A stretch of 64,000 nt of DNA from Limnothrix sp. RL_2_0. GTDB taxonomy: Bacteria; Cyanobacteriota; Cyanobacteriia; Cyanobacteriales; MRBY01. The position numbers were made by a program, and so were the translations under genes. Shown here one piece after another: positions 46,279-56,142 of this stretch (positions are counted from its first letter, which is position 1; each line of letters starts with the position of its first letter). The DNA lies in contig JAAUPR010000003.1 of NCBI GenBank assembly GCA_012033055.1, positions 1-64,000 of the forward strand, read 5' to 3'. The notes below the pieces were generated by a model. It saw only the letters and a program-made list of their open reading frames with translations. It was not told the DNA's origin and searched no databases.

Positions 46279-47399
46279 GTGGAGTCACTTGTCCAATTTG
46301 TCCAAGAGCAACTACAACAGTCCACCAAAGCATCTGCAGCCCAGTGCCGCGAAGTTGCTGACCGGATTGCCGATGAAGTCACTCGCATTTGCCAAGAAAG
46401 CGATCGCATCCAACGCTCTGGCGAAATAGAAACGTGGGAAAAAAATCTTTCGGAACACCGCATCCGGCAATGTTTAAACTATTACAAACTAGGGTCGCGC
46501 CGGGGACGGATCGAGCTACAGAGCACCCTGAGCGCCATCATTTACCGCTACATTTCCCTCCGTCAGGGGTCATCGAGCTATCAGGCAAAGGTTAATCTCA
46601 TTGAAGATTTTTTGCAGGGCTTTTACGCTGAGACATTAAATGCTTTCCGCCGGGAAACAAAATCAGCACCCACCTATAGTCCCCATACGCTAATCGAACT
46701 GGCTGAATATATGGCCTTTTCGGAACGGTACGCTAAACGCCGCATTACTTTTTCCCGTGGGCGATCGCAGCAACTCATTATTCTACGCGCCCAAACTTTT
46801 TCCCAACAGCAACCCCTCGAAGCGTCCGTCGATATGACTGCCGCTGAAAGCTCCTTTAGCCGAGATGACCAAGAATGGGAAGGGATTGCCATGCAGCAGC
46901 TCCGTTCCTACATGGTCGAACAGGGCAGTGATACCGAACTCACCGACAGCAATCTCCGGGAAACCGTAACCTATGCCCTTGTGCAATATTTAGAAGAAAA
47001 GCAGCAGAGTGATTGCATCGATTATTTTGTGCTGCGTTTACGGGACTGTGCCACCTCCGAAATTGAATCCATCCTAAATCTCACCCCCCGCCAGCGAGAC
47101 TACCTCCAACAGCGATTTAAATATCATTTGATTCGCTTTGCCCTTTCCCACAATTGGGAGATTGTTCATCAGTGGCTAGGGGCAACTTTGGAGCAAAATC
47201 TTGGCCTTACCCTGAGTCAATGGGATGATCTGCACAAAGCACTCACGGAACCTCAGCAAAAACTTTTGGCGCTCAAAAACAAGGTCTGGAGCATGCGGCG
47301 ATCGCCCAAGAGCTATCCCTCACCGCTTCACAAACCGATAAACTGTGGGTTAAATTGCTGGAGATTGCTTGGGATATCCGTAACCAATCCACTGCCTAG
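46279..47399 (+). CDS. hetZ: HetZ-family protein with a 3' frame break
   Basis: The start is GTG at 46279. About 335 residues match HetZ, a regulator of heterocyst differentiation: 'LGSRRGRIELQSTLSAIIYR', 'AYHQ-like' linker, 'SPHTLIELAEYMAFSERYAK', 'SQQLIILRAQTFSQQQP' and 'LNLTPRQRDYLQQRFKYHLI'. At 47276 an A5 run shifts the frame. With one more A the end becomes 'KQGLEHAAIAQELSLTASQT' and 'WVKLLEIAWDIRNQSTA', stop at 47397-47399, a HetZ-like HTH tail. As sequenced the frame runs to 47403 with an unrelated tail. A PatU-like gene follows 76 bases later, as in the hetZ-patU clusters of Anabaena. Confidence 0.8.
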
Positions 47400-47475
47400 T
47401 TAGATTCACTGGATCTCGCTAAAAGAAATTTTCAAAAATTACGTACGTAACTGTCCTGATCGGGAAAATAAACCC

Positions 47476-48486
47476 ATGAATAGTGACATGGACAACAACA
47501 AAATGTCCTCTCAAAACGCGGCTGATCAACTTCCTCTTACGGAACACGATCCTGGCCTTTCCGGGGAGCAAACACAACTTTGGGAAGACAATTATCCTGA
47601 TCAGGCTTTAGAAACTGAGATGGATCCAATACTGGTCGAAGATTTTTTACTCGAACTTTCGCCAGATGCCATTATCGACGAGGAATTATCCACAAATATG
47701 AATAATATGAATGCAATTGAAGCGCGTTTTCAAAGTTTGCTGAAAGACCGCTTACTCCAAGAAATCGCCAGCCACCCCCCTCGCTTCCCTTGGGAAACTG
47801 GATCGGAAGTCTATTTGACAGACGGACAGCCAGAACAGGAGCCAGTAGTAACACCGCTATGGCAACCCCAGTTGGCAGCTTTCAATATTCCGTTCAAAAT
47901 GCCTGAGCCAATGTTGAGTAATCTCATGCGGTCTTGTTCTGAGGCGATGCAATCCTTAGAACCGCAAGGGGCAAAGTTAGTGCAGGCGGTGCAGGAGCTA
48001 TTCCCTGTGGAGCAGTTGATGTTACATCAGATGGCTCAGTGGGTTATGGCTACACCAGATCGTTCTGGCCCGGCGGCTGTCTTAACTGGAGATTTCCAAA
48101 CGGCTAGTGATCAGCAACAGATTGCGATGTCGATGATCGCAGCAAAGACTATTTTGGAACAGTTGACCATCAATGTCTCGGCCAAGGCTCCGGCTAAGTT
48201 TGAGTGGGAAACGGCTGTGGGGGCGATCGCCATCAAGGCTAGCCATGTCAGCAATCAAACCTCAGAATTGGGTCACAAAGTACATCTCTCCGTTTATCTG
48301 CCCCAAGGTGGTCAGGTGACATGGGAAACAGCTCAGGGTTCAGCTAGTGCGTCGCGGCTCTATCCCGGGGAACTAGGTTTAACTCTTGTGGACTGTCAAA
48401 AAGGCGGCATCTACCCAGTGACAATCACATTTAATCAGGCAAATCAAGAACCCCTCACCGTGGCGATCGCCTTAGATCCAGCATAG
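47476..48486 (+). CDS. PatU-like protein
   Basis: The protein has 336 residues, with an acidic, disordered first 90. 'EARFQSLLKDRLLQEIASHP' followed by 'PRFPWETGSE' is the PatU signature I recall. The middle is helical, and the end is a beta sandwich with 'HKVHLSVYLPQGGQVTWETA'. PatU3/PatU5 are heterocyst-pattern proteins encoded next to hetZ in Anabaena, and in non-heterocystous species a single patU follows hetZ. The role outside heterocysts is unknown. Confidence 0.65.
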   Translation: MNSDMDNNKMSSQNAADQLPLTEHDPGLSGEQTQLWEDNYPDQALETEMDPILVEDFLLELSPDAIIDEELSTNMNNMNAIEARFQSLLKDRLLQEIASHPPRFPWETGSEVYLTDGQPEQEPVVTPLWQPQLAAFNIPFKMPEPMLSNLMRSCSEAMQSLEPQGAKLVQAVQELFPVEQLMLHQMAQWVMATPDRSGPAAVLTGDFQTASDQQQIAMSMIAAKTILEQLTINVSAKAPAKFEWETAVGAIAIKASHVSNQTSELGHKVHLSVYLPQGGQVTWETAQGSASASRLYPGELGLTLVDCQKGGIYPVTITFNQANQEPLTVAIALDPA

Positions 48487-48628
48487 ATAGGTTAATACAA
48501 CCCAGACCTTTTGGGTGCTTCTCGTTTTCAGGGTGCAGATGATGCTGGGAAACTCCGGACATTAATCAGAATTGAAGGTTAGGCTAGTAAAGAGTGTTTT
48601 GCCCTAGCCCGGGATCCGAATAGCGACA

Positions 48629-51036
48629 ATGACGATTAATCCGACACCACCACAGCATAAGCAGTTGCTGCCAGACTTTATGGCTCGCCTGCGAAATCTA
48701 CCGAAACCGATCACAGAAGAATCTCTTATTCTCAGGGCTTTGGTGCAGATCCTTGTGATCATCGGTATTATCGCGACGGACATCGCCTCCGATGGCTCCC
48801 TGCTCTGGTTTAATTTGCCGGTTAGTATTTTTGCTGTGCCCCTCACGATTCTGGCTGGATTGTGGAGTTGGCGGAGCCGCAAAGATTCGAATATTGGGGT
48901 CAAATTTCTCATTGCGATCGGCATGTTAGCCATGTTGCTGTTGTTCTTTCGCAATATCTACGCAAATCTCAACGACACTCGTCTTGTCCTCGCAGAATTA
49001 CTGATTCAGCTACAAATTCTCCACGGCTTCGATATGCCCCGGCGGAAGGATTTGGGTTATTCAATGGTGATTGGCTTGATCTTGATTGGGGTAGCTGGCA
49101 CGGTGTCTCAAACCCTTGCGTTTGCGCCTTGGCTATTCCTTTTTCTGGCGATCGCCTTACCTGTTTTGGTGCTGGATTATCGATCCCGCTTAGGCTTAGA
49201 AAGTCTGGATCAGCTCCTGCGCCGCAGACGAGAGACAAAAAAAATGTGCGTCAAGATTTACTCCAATATTCCCCCCTGTCACCGAAACGCCTTGGCATAA
49301 TTCTTTGCATCGTCCTCACATTGGGCATGGGGATTTTCACTGTGATGCCCCGCTTTCCCGGCTACCAACTGAGTACATTGCCCGTCAGTTTGCCCAGTGA
49401 TGCCCCAGAAAATCAAAAATTTAACGAAGGCAATCGCAGTCTAGCCAATCCCGGTTACGAAAATCGCGGTCGGAATAATGGCGGCACTGGCGGCGATACC
49501 TTTAGTGATGGTAATGCGGGTGGAGGTGAAGGGGGAGATGCTTCCGGCGATCGCAATGGTGGCAGTCCCCTAGAAGGACAGGGCGAAATTAACGACACCG
49601 AATATTACGGCTTTAATACCAAAATCAACCAAAACCTACGCGGCAAGATGGATAAAATCCTTGTCATGCGGGTGCGATCGCAGGCTCCCGGCTATTGGCG
49701 AGTGATGTCCTTTGATCACTACACCGGTCAAGGTTGGGAAGTAACCGATGCTGATAATTTGAGCTTAACAGAGCGTTCCCGCTGGGGTGGTCGATTCTTT
49801 CTATACCCTTTTATTTCACCGCAAGTTAGAACCAGAAAAGTTATTCAGAGCTATACGGCCGTCAAAGCTTTACCCAATATTGTGCCAGCGATGACCTACC
49901 CATCCGAGCTGTACTTTCCCACCAGTGAAATTGGTCAGGATCCCCTCGGTAATCTGCGATCGCCCCTCGGTATTTTGGAAGGATTAACCTATACCGTCGT
50001 GTCCGCAGTCCCTTACCGAGAACGGGGCAAACTCGCTATCTCTGGCACCGATTATCCAGCCCCAATTACTGATAAATATTTAGACGTACCGCCGGAAATC
50101 AAAGAAAAGGTTAAAGAATTAGCAGAAGACATTCTGTCCCGTTCTAATAGCGAAATTACGTCCCCCTATGAAAAAGCCCTATACCTAACCCAAGGCCTCA
50201 AACAGCGATTCCCCCAAGCCCAAGAAGTGCCATTTTTTGAAGATGGTGAGGATTTAGTTGATGCTTTTCTGTTCAAATATAAAGGGGGTTATGCAGATCA
50301 TTACGCGACAGTTTTGACCATCATGCTGCGCTCCATCGGCATTCCTGCCCGTTTTACCACAGGTTTTGGACAGGGAGAATTCAACCCTTTTACTGGCTAT
50401 TATTTGGTACACAACACTGATGCCCATGCGGTCACTGAGGCTTATTTCCCCGGACAGGGCTGGTTCGCATTTGATCCTTTGCCGGGTCATGAATTAGTGC
50501 CGCCATCTTTTGAAGAATCGGGTGCTTTTAGTGTAGTGAAATGGATTTGGGAATGGGTCGCTAGCTGGGTTCCATCGCCGATATTGGGCTTTTTTGAAGG
50601 ACTCTGGAAAACGGGTCTACAAATTTTGGGCGTGGTTATTCTACGACTGTGGGGTTTTGTATCGGGCAATCTTGTCGGGGCTGTAGTGGGGGCGATCGCC
50701 GTCTCTTTTGCTGGGATGGGAAGCTGGTTTTTGTTCCGACAAATTCGGGGATGGCTAGGCCGTCGTCGCTTTGCCCGTCTGCCCCAAATGGAACAGCTTT
50801 ATCAACAGATGCTGGCGCAGCTCAGATTACAAGGACACCAAAAGGATATCTCCCAAACACCGAAGGAATTTCTCCAAGGACTTCAACAAAAATATAAACC
50901 TGAAGCTGTGGGCATTATGACCGAATTAACAGAAGCCTATGTGGGTTGGCGTTATGGCGGGCAAGCAGCCAATACAGACTATCTTCAGACCCAGCTAAAA
51001 CTGCTCCAAAAATATCTAAAACGCATCAAAAGCTAA
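48629..51036 (+). pseudogene. TgpA/DUF3488-type transglutaminase-like membrane protein, split by one base
   Basis: The first frame has five or six N-terminal helices ('ALVQILVIIGIIATDIASDG', 'GYSMVIGLILIGVAGTVSQT') and breaks at an A8 run near 49237. One more A joins it to 'NVRQDLLQYSPLSPKRLG', and the rest runs to 51036, about 800 residues in all. The soluble part has the transglutaminase core 'YKGGYADHYATVLTIMLRSI' and 'DAHAVTEAYFPGQGWFAFDP'. The usual catalytic Cys (YCEHFA pattern) is Ala-Asp here, so it is probably non-catalytic, as I recall for cyanobacterial homologues. A last membrane helix and a DUF4129-like tail follow. Likely intact in the organism. Confidence 0.8.
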
Positions 51037-51040
51037 AATA

Positions 51041-51127
51041 CGGAGAGGGGGGGATTCGAACCCCCGACTGAGTTGCCCCAGTAATAGTTTTCGAGACTAC
51101 CGCATTCAACCGCTCTGCCACCTCTCC
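51041..51127 (-). tRNA. tRNA-Ser (CGA)
   Basis: It reads on the minus strand: acceptor GGAGAGG with CCTCTCC, long variable arm typical of class II tRNA, anticodon CGA in 'AGTCTCGAAAACT', and T arm 'GGGGGTTCGAATCCCCC'. It starts a few bases after the transglutaminase-like gene, converging on it. Confidence 0.95.
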
Positions 51128-51192
51128 ACGGTTCAATTATTCTATGAAAAAACAGCAGACTTAGCTAGTCTAGATTCATAAACAATCGGCGA

Positions 51193-51263
51193 AGCGGGTG
51201 AGGGGAATCGAACCCCTATCATCAGCTTGGAAGGCTGAGGTTTTACCACTAAACTACACCCGC
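51193..51263 (-). tRNA. tRNA-Gly (TCC)
   Basis: It reads on the minus strand: acceptor GCGGGTG with CACCCGC, anticodon loop CTTCCAA (TCC), T arm 'AGGGGTTCGATTCCCCT', discriminator T. It forms a pair with tRNA-Ser, 65 bases apart. Confidence 0.96.
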
Positions 51264-51634
51264 AAGTGTTTTAGACACTCTCACGAGAATAACATCTTTT
51301 TTTGTTAATGCCTAGTCTTCCTATCCAAAAAATATTTTTAAATTTTTGACGATTGGTCACTATAACAGAGGGCTCACACGCCTTTTGATTGCTCTGGATC
51401 AAGGATTTGGGGAGTGTAGGGAATGGGTATGGTCAAAATATAGGGTCGTCGATATTTTTATTGGGCAACTAATTTCTAGGGTGGCGATCGCCGCGAACCC
51501 ATCCCCCACAATATTTCCCATTAAGTTTACTTTTCTTAAGATTTCTTGGCGATCGCAGCAGGCTGAATTCCTTGTGAGACAATAGTCTAAGCTATTAAAC
51601 TAGACAAGAATCCATTTATTAAAACTTCAATAAT
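51264..51634. other. 371-bp leader of apcD
   Basis: I see no convincing gene. An 79-codon frame at 51346-51585 has poor composition and no family. Two HIP1 cores lie near 51483 and 51551. The apcD promoter should be here. Confidence 0.45.
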
Positions 51635-52120
51635 ATGAGCGTCGTTAGTCAAGTAATCCTCAAAGCCGATGACGAACTCCGCTACCCCAGCAGCGGTGAA
51701 CTGACAGGCATCAAAAGCTTTTTAGAGACTGGAGCTATGCGGTTACGTATCGCCGAGACTCTAGCGGATAATGAAAAGAAAATCGTCGATGAAGCCCAGA
51801 AAAAGCTCTTCGCGGTACACCCGGAATATCGCACAGCTGGCGGTAATGCTTCCACTACTAAGCGGTATAACCAATGTCTCCGGGACTATGGTTGGTATTT
51901 GCGCCTCGTGACCTACGGTGTCCTTGCTGGAGATAAATCTCCTGTGGAGAGCATTGGTCTAGTCGGTGTGAAGGAAATGTACAATTCCCTCGATGTACCC
52001 GTCACTGGCATGATCGATGCGATTCGTTGCCTGAAGGATGCTGCCCTTGGTGTCCTCGACAGAGAAGAAGCCCAGACGGCTGGCCCTTATTTTGACTACA
52101 TTACCCAAGCAATGTCTTAG
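51635..52120 (+). CDS. apcD: Allophycocyanin-B alpha chain
   Basis: This 161-residue phycobiliprotein is a terminal emitter in the phycobilisome core that passes energy mainly to photosystem I. It opens '[20 protein letters not shown]' and has the bilin-binding Cys in '[20 protein letters not shown]'. It ends '[12 protein letters not shown]'. The N-terminal ADDELRYPS and overall match favour ApcD over ApcA. Length is exact. It is monocistronic with its own terminator. Confidence 0.95.
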   Translation: MSVVSQVILKADDELRYPSSGELTGIKSFLETGAMRLRIAETLADNEKKIVDEAQKKLFAVHPEYRTAGGNASTTKRYNQCLRDYGWYLRLVTYGVLAGDKSPVESIGLVGVKEMYNSLDVPVTGMIDAIRCLKDAALGVLDREEAQTAGPYFDYITQAMS

Positions 52121-52163
52121 GTTGATTGATGTATTGAAACAAAACATTAATAACTTTTTGAAG

Positions 52164-52202
52164 GGTTCAGGATTGTCTGCGGAGATATCCTGAATTTTTT
52201 TT
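52164..52202 (+). terminator. Rho-independent terminator of apcD
   Basis: TTCAGGAT pairs perfectly with ATCCTGAA around a 13-base loop, followed by eight T. It lies 44 bases after the apcD stop. Confidence 0.92.
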
Positions 52203-52260
52203 GTGGCGATCGCCGATCTCGTTATCCTAGTTAGCAGCAGGTTGAGGAGAAAAAAAAGAG

Positions 52261-52815
52261 ATGTCTTCTGGCTTTACCTTGGTGAAGATACGTGAATTTC
52301 CTTGGGTTTCCCTAAGTTTATTTTGTTTGACGTATGGCGTATTTGGTTGGATCGCCGCCGTAACATTCCCCACTTGGCAGGATTGGATTATAGAACACTC
52401 AGCCTGGTTTCCATGGGAGATTAATCCGGCGATCGCCCATCAGATGAGTTGGGGTTTTGGCTTATTCCTCGTGATATCCATCATGATTCTCCTTGCTGCC
52501 CCTCTTAAGATGATTAATCTCCTCTTCGGTAGTTGGATTCGTCAAGATGCTAAAGCCTTTCTATCCCTCTTGGGCTGGGCATTCGCAGCAGTAGTGATTG
52601 TGTGTTGGTTTGCGCAGTTTGTCCGTTTTTTCGTACTAATTTCTGCCGGTATACTAGGTCACATTGACCTCCAACTCTGCCATTGCCGCTTGTGGCAAGT
52701 TTTCGTGATCCTCAGTGTTTTGAGCATTGGTAGCTACGCCATTGGAACCTATCTATTTTTTTTGTGGGGAACAGAAGAACTAATTCATCCTATGGCCACC
52801 CTAGGTTTCAGCTAA
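52261..52815 (+). CDS. Hypothetical membrane protein with four helices
   Basis: This 184-residue protein has clear hydrophobic helices: 'SLFCLTYGVFGWIAAVTF', 'MSWGFGLFLVISIMILLAA', 'AFAAVVIVCWFAQFVRFFVL' and 'VFVILSVLSIGSYAIGTYLF'. It has one Cys pair (CHC, near 140). I recognise no named family but it looks like a conserved cyanobacterial membrane protein. AGGAGA precedes the ATG. Confidence 0.75.
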   Translation: MSSGFTLVKIREFPWVSLSLFCLTYGVFGWIAAVTFPTWQDWIIEHSAWFPWEINPAIAHQMSWGFGLFLVISIMILLAAPLKMINLLFGSWIRQDAKAFLSLLGWAFAAVVIVCWFAQFVRFFVLISAGILGHIDLQLCHCRLWQVFVILSVLSIGSYAIGTYLFFLWGTEELIHPMATLGFS

Positions 52816-52918
52816 AGCGACTGGGACTGTAACCAAACCTTTTTGATCGGTTTTTGGCAAAACTCTAATCAGAAAAATATCGAAGGAGCAACAACAAGAC
52901 CAATCCTTTCTTTTGTGC

Positions 52919-53514
52919 TTAGCTTGCCTGTGCCAAAATCGGTGGTTCAATCATTATGCCTGTCGGAATAGAGGCTGAAACTTGAGGATATGCGGCGGCA
53001 AATTTAATATTCGTGGCGAGGATCGGCGGTTCAAATCCTTTGTAGAAAGGAGTGGTCGGGATTGGAGCTGTTTGGGCTAAGATTGGCGGCTCAATCGTTT
53101 TTCCTGTTGGCGCGGCGACTGGTGTTTTGGGATAATCGGCGGCAAATTTAATATTTGTGGCAAGGATCGGCGGTTCAAATCCTGTAGAAGCTTGGATCTC
53201 TGGTGAGGCGATCGCCTTGGTTTCAGTGGGAGTAGAAGAAGACAATTGTGCTTTAAGTAGACGAATTTTTTCCTCGTACTCAGCCTTGAGATTTAGGGCA
53301 CGACGATCATTTTTCTGTTGATAATCTTCCTGTAGGGTGGCGATCGCTCCTTAAGACGTTGCTCATGTTCAATTTCCGCATCAGCGACAGCCTGTCGTGC
53401 CTTTTTCAGTTCCTTATCAGCCTGATCCAAACGGTCAAGATCCTTCATCTGTAACAAATAAAGCACCCCTGCACCGAGGATAAAACCAATCACTAAAAAT
53501 AAAACGATCTTCAT
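52919..53514 (-). pseudogene. Membrane-anchored coiled-coil protein, split at a HIP1 site
   Basis: From MKIVLFLVIGFILGAGVLYL at 53514 there is an N-terminal membrane helix, then a coiled-coil ('RLDQADKELKKARQAVADAE'). At 53347 the plus strand has GGCGATCGC followed by TCC where GGCGATCGCC TCC would keep the frame. With that base the protein continues 'LKEAIATLQEDYQQKNDRRA' and 'EYEEKIRLLKAQLSSSTPTE'. The last part has three near-repeats of 'FEPPILATNIKFAADYP' or 'IEPPILAQ'. Total about 197 residues; the function is unknown. Confidence 0.7.
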
Positions 53515-53633
53515 ACAATCAGGCTCCGCGTACCGCCACAAAACAGCTTAATCTCGATCAACATTAAATCAACCGATCCCGGTCAATTAGCCTTTGATTG
53601 TAAATGAATTTTCGGTGACTTTAGTGACAAAGC

Positions 53634-54455
53634 CTAGGAATTACCTTGAAGCGCTTGCATCAGAGCCTGTTGACTGGCGGCATTATACACCTGCTGTAAA
53701 TAAGCTTGAAAGGCTTGGCTGTCCTCATAGCTGAGGTTCATGTCGCCCAAAATATCTAAGGTTGTTTTGCCATCAGTTGGCGGGGTTAAAACCACAAGAC
53801 TGGGATCAAGGGGTTGTTCATATTGCCAGAAGGTTTCCACATTGATGTCTGCTTTTTTCGACGTTTTTTTGCGGGTTGTTTTGGTGTTGACAGATTTCTG
53901 GGAGGTTGTTGTCGCGTCGGATTGTTTCAGACGGTATTCCTTGAGGGCATCGAGAATCTGCTGTTTTGTTCTACCCCGTAATTGGAAAATGACAAAGGGA
54001 TCTTCGCTAAAGCGATCGCCGAGTTGGTAGTACACTGCGCCAATATGTTTGCAGGGGTTGGCTTTGTCCGGGCAGCTACATTTCGACTTCACGTCGCCGA
54101 GGGTAAAAGGAAATAGATTTAGACCGTTCTGGGTAAAGACTTGCTCGATGGATTCGGGCATTTCCCCCGCGAGGAGCTGCGCCGAAAAAATGGCTTTTTG
54201 TCCAAGGGTTTCGATCACATATCCCCAATCTTCGTCGGTGAATGGCGCAAGGTTTAGGGATACTTTGTAGGGTTCCACTTCGCTGCCCTGCACCAAGGCG
54301 ATCGCCTTCGCTTTGATGAAATTAATACTGAGGACATTCCCCTCTTTTGCGTAAATCCTTGCCCGTTCGAGACGCTTTTTAAAACGGTAAGAATCGAGAA
54401 GTTCGAGCCAACGTTGTACCCACCATTGGGGTTGATTATTCGATGGGGTCATCAT
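53634..54455 (-). CDS. SWIM zinc-finger protein
   Basis: This 273-residue protein has the SWIM motif CxCx(n)CxH as 'SKCSCPDKANPCKHIGAVYY' near residue 128. The N-terminus 'NQPQWWVQRWLELLDSYRFK' is typical of bacterial SWIM proteins often encoded near SNF2 helicases; none is adjacent here. The ATG overlaps the vanY-like stop (ATGA), so the two are co-translated. Confidence 0.88.
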   Translation of the reverse strand: MMTPSNNQPQWWVQRWLELLDSYRFKKRLERARIYAKEGNVLSINFIKAKAIALVQGSEVEPYKVSLNLAPFTDEDWGYVIETLGQKAIFSAQLLAGEMPESIEQVFTQNGLNLFPFTLGDVKSKCSCPDKANPCKHIGAVYYQLGDRFSEDPFVIFQLRGRTKQQILDALKEYRLKQSDATTTSQKSVNTKTTRKKTSKKADINVETFWQYEQPLDPSLVVLTPPTDGKTTLDILGDMNLSYEDSQAFQAYLQQVYNAASQQALMQALQGNS

Positions 54456-55282
54456 GGTGTTTCTGGGGCGATCGCTTCCGTCGGTGTGTCGTTAAAATTA
54501 CGGGATTTATAAAAGGTTTCTAAACTGTCTTGGTCACCCACAAAACGCCAATGCCAAGGCTCATAGGCAATCCCTTGAGGATTATCACGGGGGAAAGACA
54601 ACTCAAAACTGTACCGAGCCGCATTATTTTGCAACCAACGAAAGGCTGCCGTATTTTCGAAATTTTCGCTGAGATTCGTGGCAGGGACATTGCCATCACC
54701 TAGATCAATGGCATAGCCGGTGTGGTGTTCACTGTGACGGGGGGGCGCACTCACTTCGGCCCGTTTGGTGGTGTCCTGTGCCCGTTGCTCTTTAACTTCA
54801 AAAAATAAATACTGTTGCTCTTCGATCGAACGAAACCCGGAAATCAACGTGAGATTAATACCATCACGGCGGGCGGCATCCCACATCTGTTGGTATTTAT
54901 CATTAGCGCTGGGGCGTAGCTTAATACGACCATCGGCAGTTGCATTAACGAGTTCGTCTGCGGAAGCTTCTTTGTAGGCGAAATGTCCGAGGAGTTGATC
55001 CGTCTCTGGCTCGGTGGCTTCTGCTAGTGGCGGGACAACTTCTGTGACGGATTCTTCTGATGCTGCTGGGTCTCCGGTAAGGGCCTCATTCTGGGTACGT
55101 TGGAGCATAATTTGCCAAGTGGCGATCGCCCCGATAGTTAACAAAACAAAAGCACCAATGCCCACAAATAATCCAGTCTTACCCTGACCCTTGTTGGGGG
55201 GCAAATCGGGTTGACTATCCCTGACCATTTCAGGAATATCCATTTCATCCAATACCGACAGATCGTCTAGTTCTTCAGACAC
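54452..55282 (-). CDS. VanY-type D-alanyl-D-alanine carboxypeptidase (M15)
   Basis: This 276-residue protein has an N-terminal membrane anchor ('GLFVGIGAFVLLTIGAIATW') and a periplasmic M15 zinc peptidase domain: 'LISGFRSIEEQQYLFF', the zinc ligands in 'HSEHHTGYAIDLGDGN' (His-x6-Asp) and 'EPWHWRFVGD'. It trims peptidoglycan stem peptides. It is coupled by overlap to the SWIM gene. Confidence 0.92.
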   Translation of the reverse strand: MSEELDDLSVLDEMDIPEMVRDSQPDLPPNKGQGKTGLFVGIGAFVLLTIGAIATWQIMLQRTQNEALTGDPAASEESVTEVVPPLAEATEPETDQLLGHFAYKEASADELVNATADGRIKLRPSANDKYQQMWDAARRDGINLTLISGFRSIEEQQYLFFEVKEQRAQDTTKRAEVSAPPRHSEHHTGYAIDLGDGNVPATNLSENFENTAAFRWLQNNAARYSFELSFPRDNPQGIAYEPWHWRFVGDQDSLETFYKSRNFNDTPTEAIAPETP

Positions 55283-55368
55283 GCTTCCCCTAAACCAATG
55301 CTCCCTTTATTTTGTGGTTCTATCTTATGCTGCTTTATCCGCAAAAAAAACTCCCTATATAAAAAACA

Positions 55369-55989
55369 CTACGCAGTGGGAAAATTCTCTGGGCGATCGC
55401 CGCGAGCTTTCAACAAAAGTCCACCCACAATAGGCAAGATCATCACAGGGGTTGGCACTGGGGTCGGCAATGGCTTATCCGGCAATGGCGCTTGGTAGTA
55501 GGTGGTTAAAATTGATTGCAGAGAATAGTTATAAGTCCCGTTGTTGCTGCCCGTGAAGAGGGTCTCGATGAGCAGTGAACCGTCGGCGATCGCCCCCAAG
55601 AAATCCTGATTTTGCCCTTGGAAAATCGAACCGAGGGAGGACAGCGTCATATCAAAATCGCAGCCCGCATTTGCATGCAGGACACCATTTAAATTAGTGA
55701 TATTGTCGGCGCTGTAGCAAGCGTATTTCCCGAGGCTAACTTTTTCAACGAACAACTCAAAGAACTCCCCTTCATCGTCGAGATTAAAAGGATTTTTAAA
55801 TTGTGAATTGACAAAATCTGGATCGCCCCCCGACATCAATCGCAAATCGGCATCAAACAAATTTTCGGTGTCGATATCGGTGTAGAGGATGGAGAAGGCT
55901 AGCGCTTGGGCAGGTTTTGCCGTTATAAAACTAGTCACCCCCACCGCACCGGCTAGTATCAAACTTTGTTGTAATACATTCATCGTCAT
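55369..55989 (-). CDS. Exported protein with a PTPA-CTERM-like sorting tail
   Basis: From the ATG at 55989 the protein has 206 residues. It has a signal peptide ('LILAGAVGVTSFITAKPAQA'), a Cys-containing beta-rich body ('YACYSADN ... HANAGCDFDM') and the C-terminal 'PTPVPTPVMILPIVGGLLLK', then a basic end. That is the PTPA-CTERM/PEP-CTERM-type motif, hydrophobic helix and basic tail used for exosortase-like surface sorting. Body function unknown. Confidence 0.75.
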   Translation of the reverse strand: MTMNVLQQSLILAGAVGVTSFITAKPAQALAFSILYTDIDTENLFDADLRLMSGGDPDFVNSQFKNPFNLDDEGEFFELFVEKVSLGKYACYSADNITNLNGVLHANAGCDFDMTLSSLGSIFQGQNQDFLGAIADGSLLIETLFTGSNNGTYNYSLQSILTTYYQAPLPDKPLPTPVPTPVMILPIVGGLLLKARGDRPENFPTA

Positions 55990-56142
55990 TAGTTTGCCGC
56001 GCTTTATCAATGCTTCTGTGGCTTCGTTCTAGATCCAGAATGCCCTGCTAGCTCTGTGATACATCATTTTTTCTGCGAGGATGGGGGCGATCGCCGCTGC
56101 TTTGAGTATCGTTTTTTCTTTATTCACCCTAATTAATATTGT

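Noticed and set aside
51346-51585. 79-codon ORF upstream of apcD
   Set aside because: No family, poor codon pattern and no ribosome-binding site; more likely the apcD leader.
51640-51900. Possibility that the phycobiliprotein is ApcA or ApcF
   Set aside because: The ADDELRYPS opening and the overall pattern fit ApcD, and no apcB-like partner is adjacent as would be expected for apcA.
52919-53245. Pro-rich repeats FEPPILAT/IEPPILAQ as a separate exported protein
   Set aside because: The frame joins the upstream coiled-coil once the HIP1-edge base is restored, so it is the tail of that protein.
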